Shown one piece after another: positions 45,523 through 53,755 of a stretch of 64,000 nt of DNA; position 1 is the first letter of the stretch; each line of letters opens with the position of its first letter. Source of the stretch: an uncultured Lachnospiraceae bacterium (GTDB lineage Bacteria > Bacillota > Clostridia > Lachnospirales > Lachnospiraceae). The DNA lies in the NCBI GenBank assembly GCA_934293375.1, contig CAKQYS010000001.1, forward strand, positions 62,001 through 126,000. Reading direction: 5' to 3'. Made by a program: the position numbers and the translations under genes. The notes under the pieces were generated by a model. The model had not been told where the DNA came from, searched no databases, and saw only the letters and a list, made by a program, of their open reading frames with translations.

Positions 45523-45756
45523 ATGTTTGAGAAGCTGGTTAGCATTATTTCAGAGCAGTTAAATATTGATGCATCAGAGATTCATGAGGATTCTAGCTTT
45601 AAGGATGATTTGGAGGCTGATTCATTAGATTTATTTGAGCTGGTTATGGCTCTCGAAGAAGAATATGATATCGAGATTGCTTCAGAGGATCTTGAGAAGA
45701 TTTCTACAGTGAAGGATATTATGGATTATCTGGCTACAAAGGGAATTGAATTATAG
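45523..45756 (+). CDS. acpP: Acyl carrier protein
   Basis: Carries fatty acyl chains on a phosphopantetheine arm. The 77-residue acidic protein has the attachment serine in ADSLDLFE. The frame opens at 45418, but ATG 45523 is chosen from AAAGGAG upstream and from family length. fabG lies 30 bases on; no other fatty-acid genes are in the window, so this pair may serve a specialised acyl route or be displaced from the main fab cluster. Confidence 0.95.
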   Translation: MFEKLVSIISEQLNIDASEIHEDSSFKDDLEADSLDLFELVMALEEEYDIEIASEDLEKISTVKDIMDYLATKGIEL

Positions 45757-45785
45757 TATTTGCCGTTAAGTAAGGAGGCTTTCGT

Positions 45786-46529
45786 ATGTTAAAAGGTAAA
45801 ATTGCATTGGTAACAGGTGCCAGCAGAGGTATCGGAAAAGAGACTGCAATTAAATTAGGTAAGCAGGAAGCAGTTGTGATCGTTAACTACAAGGAGAATA
45901 AGGCATTAGCTGCGGAAGTAGTGACGACGATCATCGCAGCCGGAGGAAAGGCTGAGGCTTATCAGTGTGATGTTTCTGATTATGCTGCAGTACAGGAGAT
46001 GATGCAATATATTGTGAAGACATACGGAACCATAGATATTTTGGTAAACAATGCAGGTGTTTCTATGGATAAGAAGATTGAGGACATCACGGAGGATGAC
46101 TATGCTAAGGTCATGGGAACCAATCTTCGAGGCACATTCAATTGTACACAGTGTGCATCCGGTTATATGATCGCACAGGAAAGTGGACGGATCATCAATA
46201 TTACATCCGTTATTACCAGCTTGCTTGGCAATGTTGGTCAGTCTGTATTTGCTGCATCTAAGTCCGGTGTCATCGGATTTACGAAGGCTCTGGCAGAAGA
46301 ATTGGGACCGAAGGGTATTACGGTCAATGCAATTGCACCGGGGTTGATCGATACACAGATGGCAAATGACCTTGAGGATCATGTCAAAGCGAAGGCAATC
46401 GACCACATCTCCTTAAATAAGGTTGGTCAGTCTCAGGATATTGCAGAATTAGTGGCATACATTGCATCTAAGAAAGCATCTTATATTACCGGACAGGTGA
46501 TCAGTGTCGATGGTGGTATGCAGATTTAA
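45786..46529 (+). CDS. fabG: 3-Oxoacyl-ACP reductase-type SDR
   Basis: A 247-residue NADPH-dependent short-chain reductase. It has the GASRGIGKETAIKLG cofactor motif, NNAGVSMD, the catalytic Ser of NITSVITSLLG with the YxxxK site replaced by FAASK (Phe at the usual Tyr), and VNAIAPGLIDT. The change of the catalytic tyrosine to phenylalanine in SVFAASKSG is noteworthy and may alter activity. The start follows AAGGAGG and the C-terminus (YITGQVISVDGGMQI) is typical. Confidence 0.85.
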   Translation: MLKGKIALVTGASRGIGKETAIKLGKQEAVVIVNYKENKALAAEVVTTIIAAGGKAEAYQCDVSDYAAVQEMMQYIVKTYGTIDILVNNAGVSMDKKIEDITEDDYAKVMGTNLRGTFNCTQCASGYMIAQESGRIINITSVITSLLGNVGQSVFAASKSGVIGFTKALAEELGPKGITVNAIAPGLIDTQMANDLEDHVKAKAIDHISLNKVGQSQDIAELVAYIASKKASYITGQVISVDGGMQI

Positions 46530-46532
46530 ATG

Positions 46533-46582
46533 ATAACAAAAAAGGATGCAGGCTGTAAAACAGCTTGCATCCTTTTTGTTAT
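46533..46582. terminator. Bidirectional terminator between fabG and the Na/Pi cotransporter
   Basis: ATAACAAAAAAGGATGCAGGCTG pairs with CAGCTTGCATCCTTTTTGTTAT around a short loop, with A-rich and T-rich arms on opposite sides. It serves the convergent fabG and transporter genes. Confidence 0.92.
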
Positions 46583-46590
46583 ACTGATAT

Positions 46591-48597
46591 CTATTTATGT
46601 TTCTTTTTGTTGTCTGACGGAACATCTTTTTTCTTAGTCTGAGTAATCTTTTTCTTTGTGCTTACCTTTACATTAGCCTTTTCAGAGGATTTCTTTTTGA
46701 TATTGTCATGAGAAGGCTGTGCTGTATCTGCGGAATCGGCTCCGGACTTTTCCTGCTTGCCGGATTCTACATTTTCTGTGGTGACATTAGGTTCCGGTAA
46801 GGCACTTCCCATAGGATCAATGTATAAGGAATGATAGTAGTGAAGCAGTGCCTGATATTCTTCAGTATCCTTAGCTTTGCGGTCGGTAATATGACCGTGC
46901 ATGTCATCAAATCCTTCAATGTTACTAACTTTCTTTACGATATGCAGGGCAACATTGGCACAATAGCTGGCGATTCGTTCATAGCTTGTAACCAGATCTA
47001 CAAGTGCAATACCACCCGGAATGCCACAGTCTCCGGACTGTAAACGCTCAATGTGATGCGATTTGATTGTTTCTTTCATGATGTCAATTGTCTCTTCCAA
47101 TGGCTCCACGCGGGAGGCGGCAACAGTATCATCATTGCGGAAAGCTTCAAAAGTAGTAGCTAATGTAGATTTTACAGCGGTTGTGATCAGATCCACTTCG
47201 GCATGTCCTTTGGAAGAAAAGTGGATATTTTGTTCATTTTTCGATCTGGCAACATAGGATATATTGACACAGTGATCGCCCATACGTTCAAAATCATTGA
47301 TACAATTTAGCAGTTCAGAGGCCCGTTTACGATCTTCAGGTGTCAGACGCTTTGAGGTAATCTGCAAGAGATATTCACTTAATGTACTTTCACATTTATC
47401 AATGAAAGATTCATTTTCATCAAGCTTATCAAGATTATCTTCCTGATAGTTGTAGATCATATCGGTTGCAATCTCATAATTTTCCATAATGGCATCACAC
47501 ATGGAATTCATAACATGTGTACACTGATCAATGGCGATTGTAGGGGTATTTAACAGCATTGGATCCAGTGTCGATAATTCTTTTGTGATTTTGTTGTCAT
47601 CATCGGTATCGTGAAGAATCCTGCCTGTGAAGTCTGCCATTTGTTTCGTCAGTGGTAACAGGATCAAACTGGTGATCAGATTAAATCCCAGATGGAGATT
47701 GGCAATATTACCTCGATTGATCGTGATAGACCAGAATCCAAATGGATGGATTGCATTGAGGCCGTAAATTACAATAAGGAAAAAAATTGCACCAAATATA
47801 TTAAAGAATAGATAACTCAATGATACACGCTTCGCCTTTTTGTTGGTTCCAAAGCTTCCTAAAATAATGGCGATACATTTTCCAATGTTCTGACCGATGA
47901 TGATAGGGATCGCCGTCGCATAGGTAACGGAACCGGTAGCAGACATTGCCTGCAGAATACCAACAGATGCAGAAGAACTTTGGATGATCGCAGTAATGAC
48001 TAAGCCGATTGCCACACCAAGCAGAGGATTGGCAAATGAGGTGAAGGCATTCTTAAATGCGGCAGATTCACGAAGAGGCTCAAATACATTCTCCATTGTT
48101 GTCATGCCGATAAATAAGATACCAAAACCGATCAGGATATTTGCGATATCTTTCATTTTTTTCTTGGAAGTAAGTAACAATATAAATGCACCAATTGCAA
48201 CAATGATCGGTGCAAAAGAAGAAGGCTTCAGCATTTTTAATGCAATACTGCCCTCGCCGAGATCCCCTAATCGTAAGATCTGTGCAGTCACGGTACTACC
48301 GATGTTAGCACCATATACAACAGGAATTGCCTGTACAAGGGTCATAATGCCGGCATTTACAAAACCGATCAGCATAATGGATGTAGCTGCTGAACTCTGA
48401 ATAATACCTGTGACACCGATACCAAGCCCAAACCCTTTGATCGCGCCTACTCCCTTTTTTTTGCTTGTTGTCAGACGCTCTAAGATCTTTTCTAATCCAG
48501 ATCCGGCAAGCTTCTCTAATGATGCACCGAGCAGTGATATTCCATATAGGAACATACCGACACCGCCTAACAGCGTGAAAACACTAAAAATGTCCAT
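46591..48597 (-). CDS. Na/Pi cotransporter family protein with PhoU domain
   Basis: A 668-residue membrane protein. Residues 1-330 form the NptA-type (PF02690) fold with two internal QSSAAT/QSSSAS repeats, the marks of sodium-phosphate cotransporters. A PhoU-like helical domain (about 350-560) follows, then a lysine/serine-rich tail ending KKKHK. The frame opens at 48612, but ATG 48597 is preferred after GAGGAGG. Known PhoU domains bind metals and regulate phosphate uptake. The very basic C-terminal 90 residues are unusual and of unknown role. Confidence 0.9.
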   Translation of the reverse strand: MDIFSVFTLLGGVGMFLYGISLLGASLEKLAGSGLEKILERLTTSKKKGVGAIKGFGLGIGVTGIIQSSAATSIMLIGFVNAGIMTLVQAIPVVYGANIGSTVTAQILRLGDLGEGSIALKMLKPSSFAPIIVAIGAFILLLTSKKKMKDIANILIGFGILFIGMTTMENVFEPLRESAAFKNAFTSFANPLLGVAIGLVITAIIQSSSASVGILQAMSATGSVTYATAIPIIIGQNIGKCIAIILGSFGTNKKAKRVSLSYLFFNIFGAIFFLIVIYGLNAIHPFGFWSITINRGNIANLHLGFNLITSLILLPLTKQMADFTGRILHDTDDDNKITKELSTLDPMLLNTPTIAIDQCTHVMNSMCDAIMENYEIATDMIYNYQEDNLDKLDENESFIDKCESTLSEYLLQITSKRLTPEDRKRASELLNCINDFERMGDHCVNISYVARSKNEQNIHFSSKGHAEVDLITTAVKSTLATTFEAFRNDDTVAASRVEPLEETIDIMKETIKSHHIERLQSGDCGIPGGIALVDLVTSYERIASYCANVALHIVKKVSNIEGFDDMHGHITDRKAKDTEEYQALLHYYHSLYIDPMGSALPEPNVTTENVESGKQEKSGADSADTAQPSHDNIKKKSSEKANVKVSTKKKITQTKKKDVPSDNKKKHK

Positions 48598-48743
48598 GAT
48601 TATCCTCCTCAAGTAAGTCAGATTGTAAAATCCTAGTAATAAAAATGTAATTATGTCAAATAATTGTAAATCACAATCTCAGATATTATACCATTATTTT
48701 ATCCATATACCAATATAAAAATGAGAGAATCTATATTTTTGCT

Positions 48744-48771
48744 TTGAATTTTAGTGAATCTATGATAGAAT
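48744..48771 (+). promoter_or_regulatory. Candidate promoter of putP
   Basis: TTGAAT (48744-48749), a 16-base spacer and TAGAAT (48766-48771) in the 238-base gap between the divergent transporter genes. No other gene was seen in that gap. Confidence 0.5.
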
Positions 48772-48835
48772 GATAGGCGTGTTTGTTTTACAAATGTAAT
48801 TTTTAGTACATATTTTATTGAATGAGGAGAGAACT

Positions 48836-50401
48836 ATGAGTACAACAGCATGGATTTTAACAGCATTTTCTGTTTATTTGTTGGTGATGATCTTGATCGG
48901 TGCATTTTTTGTAAATAAAACAAAAAATGCAGAGGATTTCTTTTTGGGAGGGCGTCAGCTGAATGGATTTGTGGCTGCGTTATCTGCGCAGGCATCCGAT
49001 ATGAGTGGATGGCTTCTGATGGGACTTCCCGGAAGTATTTATGCGATGGGAACCGGACAGGCATGGATTGCAGTCGGTCTGTTTCTTGGTACAGTATTGA
49101 ACTGGATCCTGATCTCATCCAGATTACGAAGCTATTCCATCAGAGCGAATAATGCTTTGACATTGCCGGAATTTTTCCAAAACCGCTATCATGACAGTAA
49201 GAAGTTTCTGCTTTTGGTTTCATCTATCGTAATTGTGGTATTTTTCCTTGTGTATACAGCATCGGCTCTTACAGCAGGTGGTAAACTTTTTTCATCTGTA
49301 TTTGGTATGGATTATCATGTTGCACTTACCGTTGGAGCTGCAGTTATTCTGATCTATACATTTCTTGGTGGATTCATGGCTGTATGTGTGACGGATTTTA
49401 TTCAGGGAATGTTGATGCTGATCGGTCTGCTTTTGGTTCCAATCGTTGCATATATTGTATTAGGCGCAGCGAATCTTGTCCCGTTTGTTGACAGTACACA
49501 GGTGGTTGGTGGTGCAACATCCTTCTTTGATATTATGCAGGATAGTGGTAAACCGATTACAGCCGTCAGCGTGATTTCGTCTCTCGCATGGGGACTTGGA
49601 TACTTTGGAATGCCGCATATCCTTGTCCGTTTTATGGCGATCAAGAACGAAAAAGAGTTAAGAAAGTCTCGTGTTGTTGCGATCACATGGTGTGCATTAT
49701 CTTTGATTTTTGCAGTGGCAATCGGACTGATCGGCCGTGCATTTTTAGCACCGGCTGTACTGGGAACAGAAGGACAGCCTTCGGCAGAGAATGTATTTAT
49801 CGAAATGATCCAGAAATTATTTACAGTCCATTTTGGACTCCCATTTGTTGCAGGCATTTTTTTATGTGGCATTTTGGCTGCAATCATGTCAACTGCGGAT
49901 TCGCAGCTGCTGGTGACAGCTTCTGCGGTTGCTTCTGATTTATATAAGGGTATCATTAAAAAAGATGCATCAGAGAAGAATGTACTGATGTTAAGTCGTA
50001 TCGTCGTTATTGTTGTTGCTGTTCTGGCTTATATCATTGCATGGAATCCGGATAGTTCGGTTATGGGACTGGTTTCAAATGCATGGGCAGGACTTGGTGC
50101 AGCGTTTGGTCCGTTGGTAGTAATGTCTTTGTTCTGGAGGAGGACAAATCTCGCCGGTGCGGTATCCGGAATTGTTTCAGGTGGTCTTGCTGTGATTGTG
50201 TGGGATTATATTCCAATGATTCCAAAGACGATCGATGGGACTGCCGGGCTGGTGACATTAGGTTCTGCCACCGGATTATATTCGCTGGTGGTCGGTTTCA
50301 CACTCAGCATGCTTATGATCGTAGTGATCAGCCTGCTTACAAAGGCTCCTAGTCAGGAAATCTTAGACGAGTTTGATGATGTAGCAAATAAAAGAATATA
50401 A
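48836..50401 (+). CDS. putP: Sodium/proline symporter
   Basis: A 521-residue member of the SSS family, importing proline with sodium. About 13 TM helices are visible, with the AEDFFLGGRQLNGF and ASDMSGWLLMGLPG motifs, the LPEFFQNRY segment, GGFMAVCVTDFIQG and the IMSTADSQLL motif of helix 8 that holds the sodium site. The frame opens at TTG 48818, but ATG 48836 follows GAGGAGAG. It stands alone and ends at the 50404 terminator. Confidence 0.93.
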   Translation: MSTTAWILTAFSVYLLVMILIGAFFVNKTKNAEDFFLGGRQLNGFVAALSAQASDMSGWLLMGLPGSIYAMGTGQAWIAVGLFLGTVLNWILISSRLRSYSIRANNALTLPEFFQNRYHDSKKFLLLVSSIVIVVFFLVYTASALTAGGKLFSSVFGMDYHVALTVGAAVILIYTFLGGFMAVCVTDFIQGMLMLIGLLLVPIVAYIVLGAANLVPFVDSTQVVGGATSFFDIMQDSGKPITAVSVISSLAWGLGYFGMPHILVRFMAIKNEKELRKSRVVAITWCALSLIFAVAIGLIGRAFLAPAVLGTEGQPSAENVFIEMIQKLFTVHFGLPFVAGIFLCGILAAIMSTADSQLLVTASAVASDLYKGIIKKDASEKNVLMLSRIVVIVVAVLAYIIAWNPDSSVMGLVSNAWAGLGAAFGPLVVMSLFWRRTNLAGAVSGIVSGGLAVIVWDYIPMIPKTIDGTAGLVTLGSATGLYSLVVGFTLSMLMIVVISLLTKAPSQEILDEFDDVANKRI

Positions 50402-50403
50402 CA

Positions 50404-50440
50404 AAAAAATCTCCGAGTGGCAAATTCGGAGATTTTTTAT
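50404..50440 (+). terminator. Rho-independent terminator after putP
   Basis: AAAAAATCTCCGA / TCGGAGATTTTTT with a nine-base loop and a strong following T-run. Confidence 0.92.
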
Positions 50441-50569
50441 ATAGTGTAAAAAGAGAATTTATGAAAAAATCTATTATTAATATAACAGTTAATTATGAAC
50501 AAAATATGACATGACTGAGAACAAAATTTGAATTTTGAATAGATATTCACCATAGAAAGTATAGAAGAT

Positions 50570-51022
50570 ATGAAGATTACATTACTATGTGTAGGAAAAA
50601 TAAAAGAACAATTTTTCAGGAATCTGATAGGACAGCATGAGAAGCATTTGCGGAAGAAATGTGATTTTTCAATATGCCAGATTGATGATCTGCCAATCGG
50701 TAAGAAGGCGGGTGAGGCACAGTTGGAAAAGATCAGGGTAGATGAGGGACAACGGATATTACATAAAATTCCGAAAGAGGCCTATGTGATCGCGTTATGT
50801 ATTGATGGAAAAGAATTGACGCCGGCGGCACATAGAAAGATCCTCCAGACAGTATGTCAGGAGGGCAGTCGGGAAATTATATATGTGATCGGTGGTTCTC
50901 TGGGGCTTTCGGAAGAAGTGGTGGATCGGGCAGACTATAAATTGAGCTTTTCTAAAATGACATTCCCCCACCAGTTAATGCGGGTGATGCTGTTAGAAGT
51001 CATAGACAGGGATTATTTGTGA
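50570..51022 (+). CDS. rlmH: RlmH-like 23S rRNA pseudouridine-1915 methyltransferase, SAM-binding subunit form
   Basis: A 150-residue SPOUT-fold protein. It keeps the RlmH start MKITLLCVGK, the SAM loop VIGGSLGLSEEV and the knot region KLSFSKMTFPHQLMRVMLLE. Two usual RlmH features are missing. The N-terminal EYxKRL is QHEKHLRK here, and the C-terminal IYRAFxI...YHK end is replaced by VIDRDYL and a stop. The usual length is about 159. The stop overlaps by 10 bases the stop end of the convergent RlmH-like gene. No Shine-Dalgarno site precedes the start. The missing end residues contribute to catalysis in RlmH. Confidence 0.9.
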   Translation: MKITLLCVGKIKEQFFRNLIGQHEKHLRKKCDFSICQIDDLPIGKKAGEAQLEKIRVDEGQRILHKIPKEAYVIALCIDGKELTPAAHRKILQTVCQEGSREIIYVIGGSLGLSEEVVDRADYKLSFSKMTFPHQLMRVMLLEVIDRDYL

Positions 51023-51399
51023 TAGGTGCGGTTGTTCAGGATCATAAATCCTCTGTAGATCTGTTCACAGAGGACGGTTACGCTTAGTGGTTCCGAGAGC
51101 TTCATGCCGGATATGCATAATCTGTCATGACATGGGGTGTCTGTCGGTATCATGGAAAAGGTAACAGTCTGGTAACCAGACATCATATAGTTCTTGAGAT
51201 GATCTGCAAGCTGTTCGGAGCAGATGGTGTTGCCGTAGGATGTCACTTCAATATAAAGATCCCTTTCGCCGGGTTGATATGCATCTGCCGGAATCAGATT
51301 GATCGGTGCAAACGCACTGATCCGTTTGGAATATTCTGCGATTGCAGCCACATAATCAGAATGATTTAATTTGTTTTGATATAGAATTTGTAATTTCAT
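51013..51399 (-). CDS. RlmH paralogue lacking the SAM loop but keeping the catalytic C-terminus
   Basis: A 128-residue protein converging on rlmH. It aligns with RlmH at both ends: AAIAEYSKRISAFAPINLI near residue 18, and the end CEQIYRGFMILNNRTYHK. Between them the SAM-binding GGSLG loop is absent, replaced by FSMIPTDTPCHDRLCISG. It therefore probably cannot bind SAM alone, yet keeps exactly what its neighbour has lost. The start, ATG 51399, lies nine bases after a -10 box with no Shine-Dalgarno site, so the mRNA may be leaderless. Function is inferred from the pair. Confidence 0.75.
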   Translation of the reverse strand: MKLQILYQNKLNHSDYVAAIAEYSKRISAFAPINLIPADAYQPGERDLYIEVTSYGNTICSEQLADHLKNYMMSGYQTVTFSMIPTDTPCHDRLCISGMKLSEPLSVTVLCEQIYRGFMILNNRTYHK

Positions 51400-51408
51400 A
51401 GTGCATTT

Positions 51409-51437
51409 ACTATACCACAGGAAAGGATCCGATGCAA
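51409..51437 (-). promoter_or_regulatory. Promoter of the RlmH paralogue, with almost no leader
   Basis: On the minus strand TTGCAT (51432-51437), 17 bases, TATAGT (51409-51414). Nine bases separate the -10 box from the ATG at 51399, so the transcript would begin at or within three bases of the start codon. Confidence 0.7.
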
Positions 51438-51445
51438 ATTCGTTC

Positions 51446-51474
51446 TTGCCATTTGCACAAATTTATAGTAGAAT
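51446..51474 (+). promoter_or_regulatory. Promoter of the tRNA-Arg gene
   Basis: TTGCCA (51446-51451), 17 bases, TAGAAT (51469-51474), 17 bases before the mature tRNA start. It is back to back with the paralogue promoter. Confidence 0.75.
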
Positions 51475-51491
51475 AGCTTTTGGTTATTTAT

Positions 51492-51563
51492 GCACCAGTA
51501 GCTCAGTGGATAGAGCACTGGCCTCCGGAGCCAGGTGCGGGGGTTCAATTCCCTTCTGGTGCA
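51492..51563 (+). tRNA. tRNA-Arg (anticodon CCG)
   Basis: A 72-base cloverleaf. The acceptor stem GCACCAG pairs with CTGGTGC and has discriminator A. The D-arm is GCTC...GAGC with AGTGGATA. The anticodon stem CTGGC/GCCAG carries the loop CTCCGGA, giving anticodon CCG for the CGG codon. The T-arm is GGGGG-TTCAATT-CCCTT with two G-T pairs. The CCA end is not encoded. TTTTT follows directly and may end transcription. Confidence 0.95.
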
Positions 51564-51616
51564 TTTTTCATGCCATTTGTATTTTGACGTTCGGATATGA
51601 TTAAGGAGGCGGTTGT

Positions 51617-52396
51617 TTGAAGAATACATCCAAATCATCAGGTAAGAAGACAAGAAATTCCCAAACACAATTTCAAAATATTGAACTGAAGATAGGTGGC
51701 GAACGCGTAATGATTCCATCTGTTTGGAAACTGGTGGCGGCATGGGTTGTATTTTTTCTAGCCATGATTATTTTTGTATCTGTAATCAAGGGACATCAGA
51801 CGCAGAAAAAACCGGCAAAGACAGATCCTGCATCAGGCACAGTTGCTACTGAGACATCGACAGATGCATCGGGACAGCCGATTTCCACAGATACCGATAC
51901 AACAGCAGGACAGATTACAACACCGATGGTAGAGAGCCAGGATGAGACCTTAAACCAATTTGTTGCGACATACCTGAATGCGATGACAGCGTGCGATCAG
52001 GCTGCCTTGCAGAGTATGGTTACCGATCCAACGGTATATAATGACATGACAGCACTGCAGGCGAGAGCACAGTATATACAGGCCTATAATAATATGAAAT
52101 GCTATGTGAAGGCAGGACCTGATGCGAATTCACAGATTGTATTTGTGGTGACCAATACGACGATTGCCAATGTCAACACTGCACCGATGGATTTTATGAC
52201 ATTATACATTGAAATCACGGAATCAGGATATAAGATCAACAATTATACTCTTTCTGATGACATTAAGAATTATATCGAGACTTTGAAACAGGATAGTGAT
52301 ATTCAGGCAGTGATGCATGATATAGAGACCTACAACAGTATGGCGATCAATAATGATGCAGGTCTTAAGGCGTTTTATCAGATGTTAGGGCAGTAA
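51617..52396 (+). CDS. Membrane-anchored protein with an NTF2-like extracellular domain
   Basis: A 259-residue protein starting at TTG 51617, seven bases after AAGGAGG. Residues 1-34 are basic and cytoplasmic, one TM helix lies at about 35-58 (LVAAWVVFFLAMIIFVSV), and a Thr/Ser/Asp-rich stalk runs to about 110. The remaining domain (about 115-259) has the length and alternating pattern of an NTF2-like fold (FVATYLNAMTACDQAALQSM). I do not recognise a specific family, and no enzymatic motif is visible. It is a likely surface-exposed protein of unknown role. Confidence 0.7.
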   Translation: MKNTSKSSGKKTRNSQTQFQNIELKIGGERVMIPSVWKLVAAWVVFFLAMIIFVSVIKGHQTQKKPAKTDPASGTVATETSTDASGQPISTDTDTTAGQITTPMVESQDETLNQFVATYLNAMTACDQAALQSMVTDPTVYNDMTALQARAQYIQAYNNMKCYVKAGPDANSQIVFVVTNTTIANVNTAPMDFMTLYIEITESGYKINNYTLSDDIKNYIETLKQDSDIQAVMHDIETYNSMAINNDAGLKAFYQMLGQ

Positions 52397-52434
52397 GTAA
52401 TACTTTATAGATTAAATTGCAGGAGGCACAGATT

Positions 52435-53718
52435 ATGAAAGCGTACAGTGAATTATCAAAGGAAGAGCTCTTGAAGCTGAAAGAAGAACTCACAGCACAG
52501 TATGAGGATAAGAAGGCACTCGGACTGAAGCTGGATATGTCGAGAGGTAAGCCGTCGGCAAGACAGTTAGATGTTTCTTCGGGTGTTATGGATATTATTG
52601 ACAGTCAGTCGCAGCTAAAAGCGTCAGATGGCACTGACTGCAGAAACTATGGATGTTTAGATGGCATTCCTGAGGCAAAAAAGCTGATGGCTGACATGAT
52701 GGGTACAACACCGGAGCATATTTTTATTGGTGGTAATTCAAGTCTTGCTCTGATGTTTGATACGGTGTCTAGGGCATATACACACGGCCTTCTTGGAGAG
52801 ACACCATGGTGCAAGCTTGACAAGGTGAAGTTTTTGTGTCCTGTGCCTGGATATGACAGACATTTTGCGATAACAGAGCATTATGGTATTGAGATGATCA
52901 ATATACCGATGTCACAGGATGGTCCGGATATGGATATGGTAGAGGAGTTAGTCTCTAAGGATCCTACAGTAAAGGGTATCTGGTGTGTGCCGAAGTATTC
53001 CAATCCACAGGGTGTGTGCTACAGTGATGAGACTGTCAGACGATTTGCAGCCCTAAAGCCTGCAGCAAAGGATTTCAGAATTTTCTGGGATAATGCATAT
53101 GTGATCCATCATTTATATGAAGATCAGCAGGTAGAGATCTTAGATATTATTGGTGAGTGTGAGAAGGCAGGTAACCCGGATATGGTATTTGAGTTTGCCT
53201 CTACATCCAAGGTCAGCTTCCCGGGATCCGGAATCTCTGCATTTGCAGCATCTGAGGCGAATTTAAAGGATGCTATGAAGCATATTACGATCCAGACGAT
53301 TGGATATGACAAGCTGAATCAATTGCGTCATGTCGCATATTTTAAGGATATTAATGGTTTAAAGGCACATATGATGAAACATGCACAGGAGATGCGCCCT
53401 AAGTTCGAAGCAGTGCTCTCAGTGTTAGATCGTGAACTCGGTGGACTGGAAATTGGAAGCTGGGTGAAGCCATTGGGTGGATATTTTATTTCGTTCGATG
53501 CAATGGATGGATGTGCCAAGGCCATTGTTGCGAAGTGTAAGGAAGCAGGGGTTGTATTGACCGGTGCCGGTGCAACCTATCCATATCATAAGGATCCTGC
53601 TGACAGCAATATCAGAATTGCACCGTCATTCCCGACAGCAGAGGAAATGGCACAGGCAACAGATTTGTTTGTATTATGTGTAAAGCTGGTAAGTGTTGAA
53701 AAGCTGTTACAGGCATAA
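52435..53718 (+). CDS. Aspartate aminotransferase of the Ic (AspT-like) subgroup
   Basis: A 427-residue PLP enzyme. It has the N-terminal LDMSRGKPSARQLDVS of the group, GNSSLALMFD, the PKYSNPQGVCYS segment, the PLP lysine in STSKVSFPGSGISA, and late residues RIAPSFPT binding substrate carboxylate. It belongs to the less common fold-type I subgroup (PF12897-like), distinct from AspB/AspC. ATG 52435 follows AGGAGG. The exact amino-acid preference is not certain, though aspartate is usual for the group. Confidence 0.82.
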   Translation: MKAYSELSKEELLKLKEELTAQYEDKKALGLKLDMSRGKPSARQLDVSSGVMDIIDSQSQLKASDGTDCRNYGCLDGIPEAKKLMADMMGTTPEHIFIGGNSSLALMFDTVSRAYTHGLLGETPWCKLDKVKFLCPVPGYDRHFAITEHYGIEMINIPMSQDGPDMDMVEELVSKDPTVKGIWCVPKYSNPQGVCYSDETVRRFAALKPAAKDFRIFWDNAYVIHHLYEDQQVEILDIIGECEKAGNPDMVFEFASTSKVSFPGSGISAFAASEANLKDAMKHITIQTIGYDKLNQLRHVAYFKDINGLKAHMMKHAQEMRPKFEAVLSVLDRELGGLEIGSWVKPLGGYFISFDAMDGCAKAIVAKCKEAGVVLTGAGATYPYHKDPADSNIRIAPSFPTAEEMAQATDLFVLCVKLVSVEKLLQA

Positions 53719-53755
53719 CAGATATCAGAATAAAAAGAAGGAATAGGAGAGGGCT

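Noticed and set aside
50960..51060. Frameshift in rlmH as an explanation for its missing C-terminus
   Set aside because: The other two + frames just past the stop encode nothing like the usual IYRAF...YHK end, and the convergent gene supplies that end intact on the other strand. Raw-read confirmation would still be useful.
51396..51743. 115-residue open frame on the minus strand across the tRNA gene
   Set aside because: It runs through the tRNA and the 5' end of the anchored protein gene, and its composition is not protein-like; it is a shadow.
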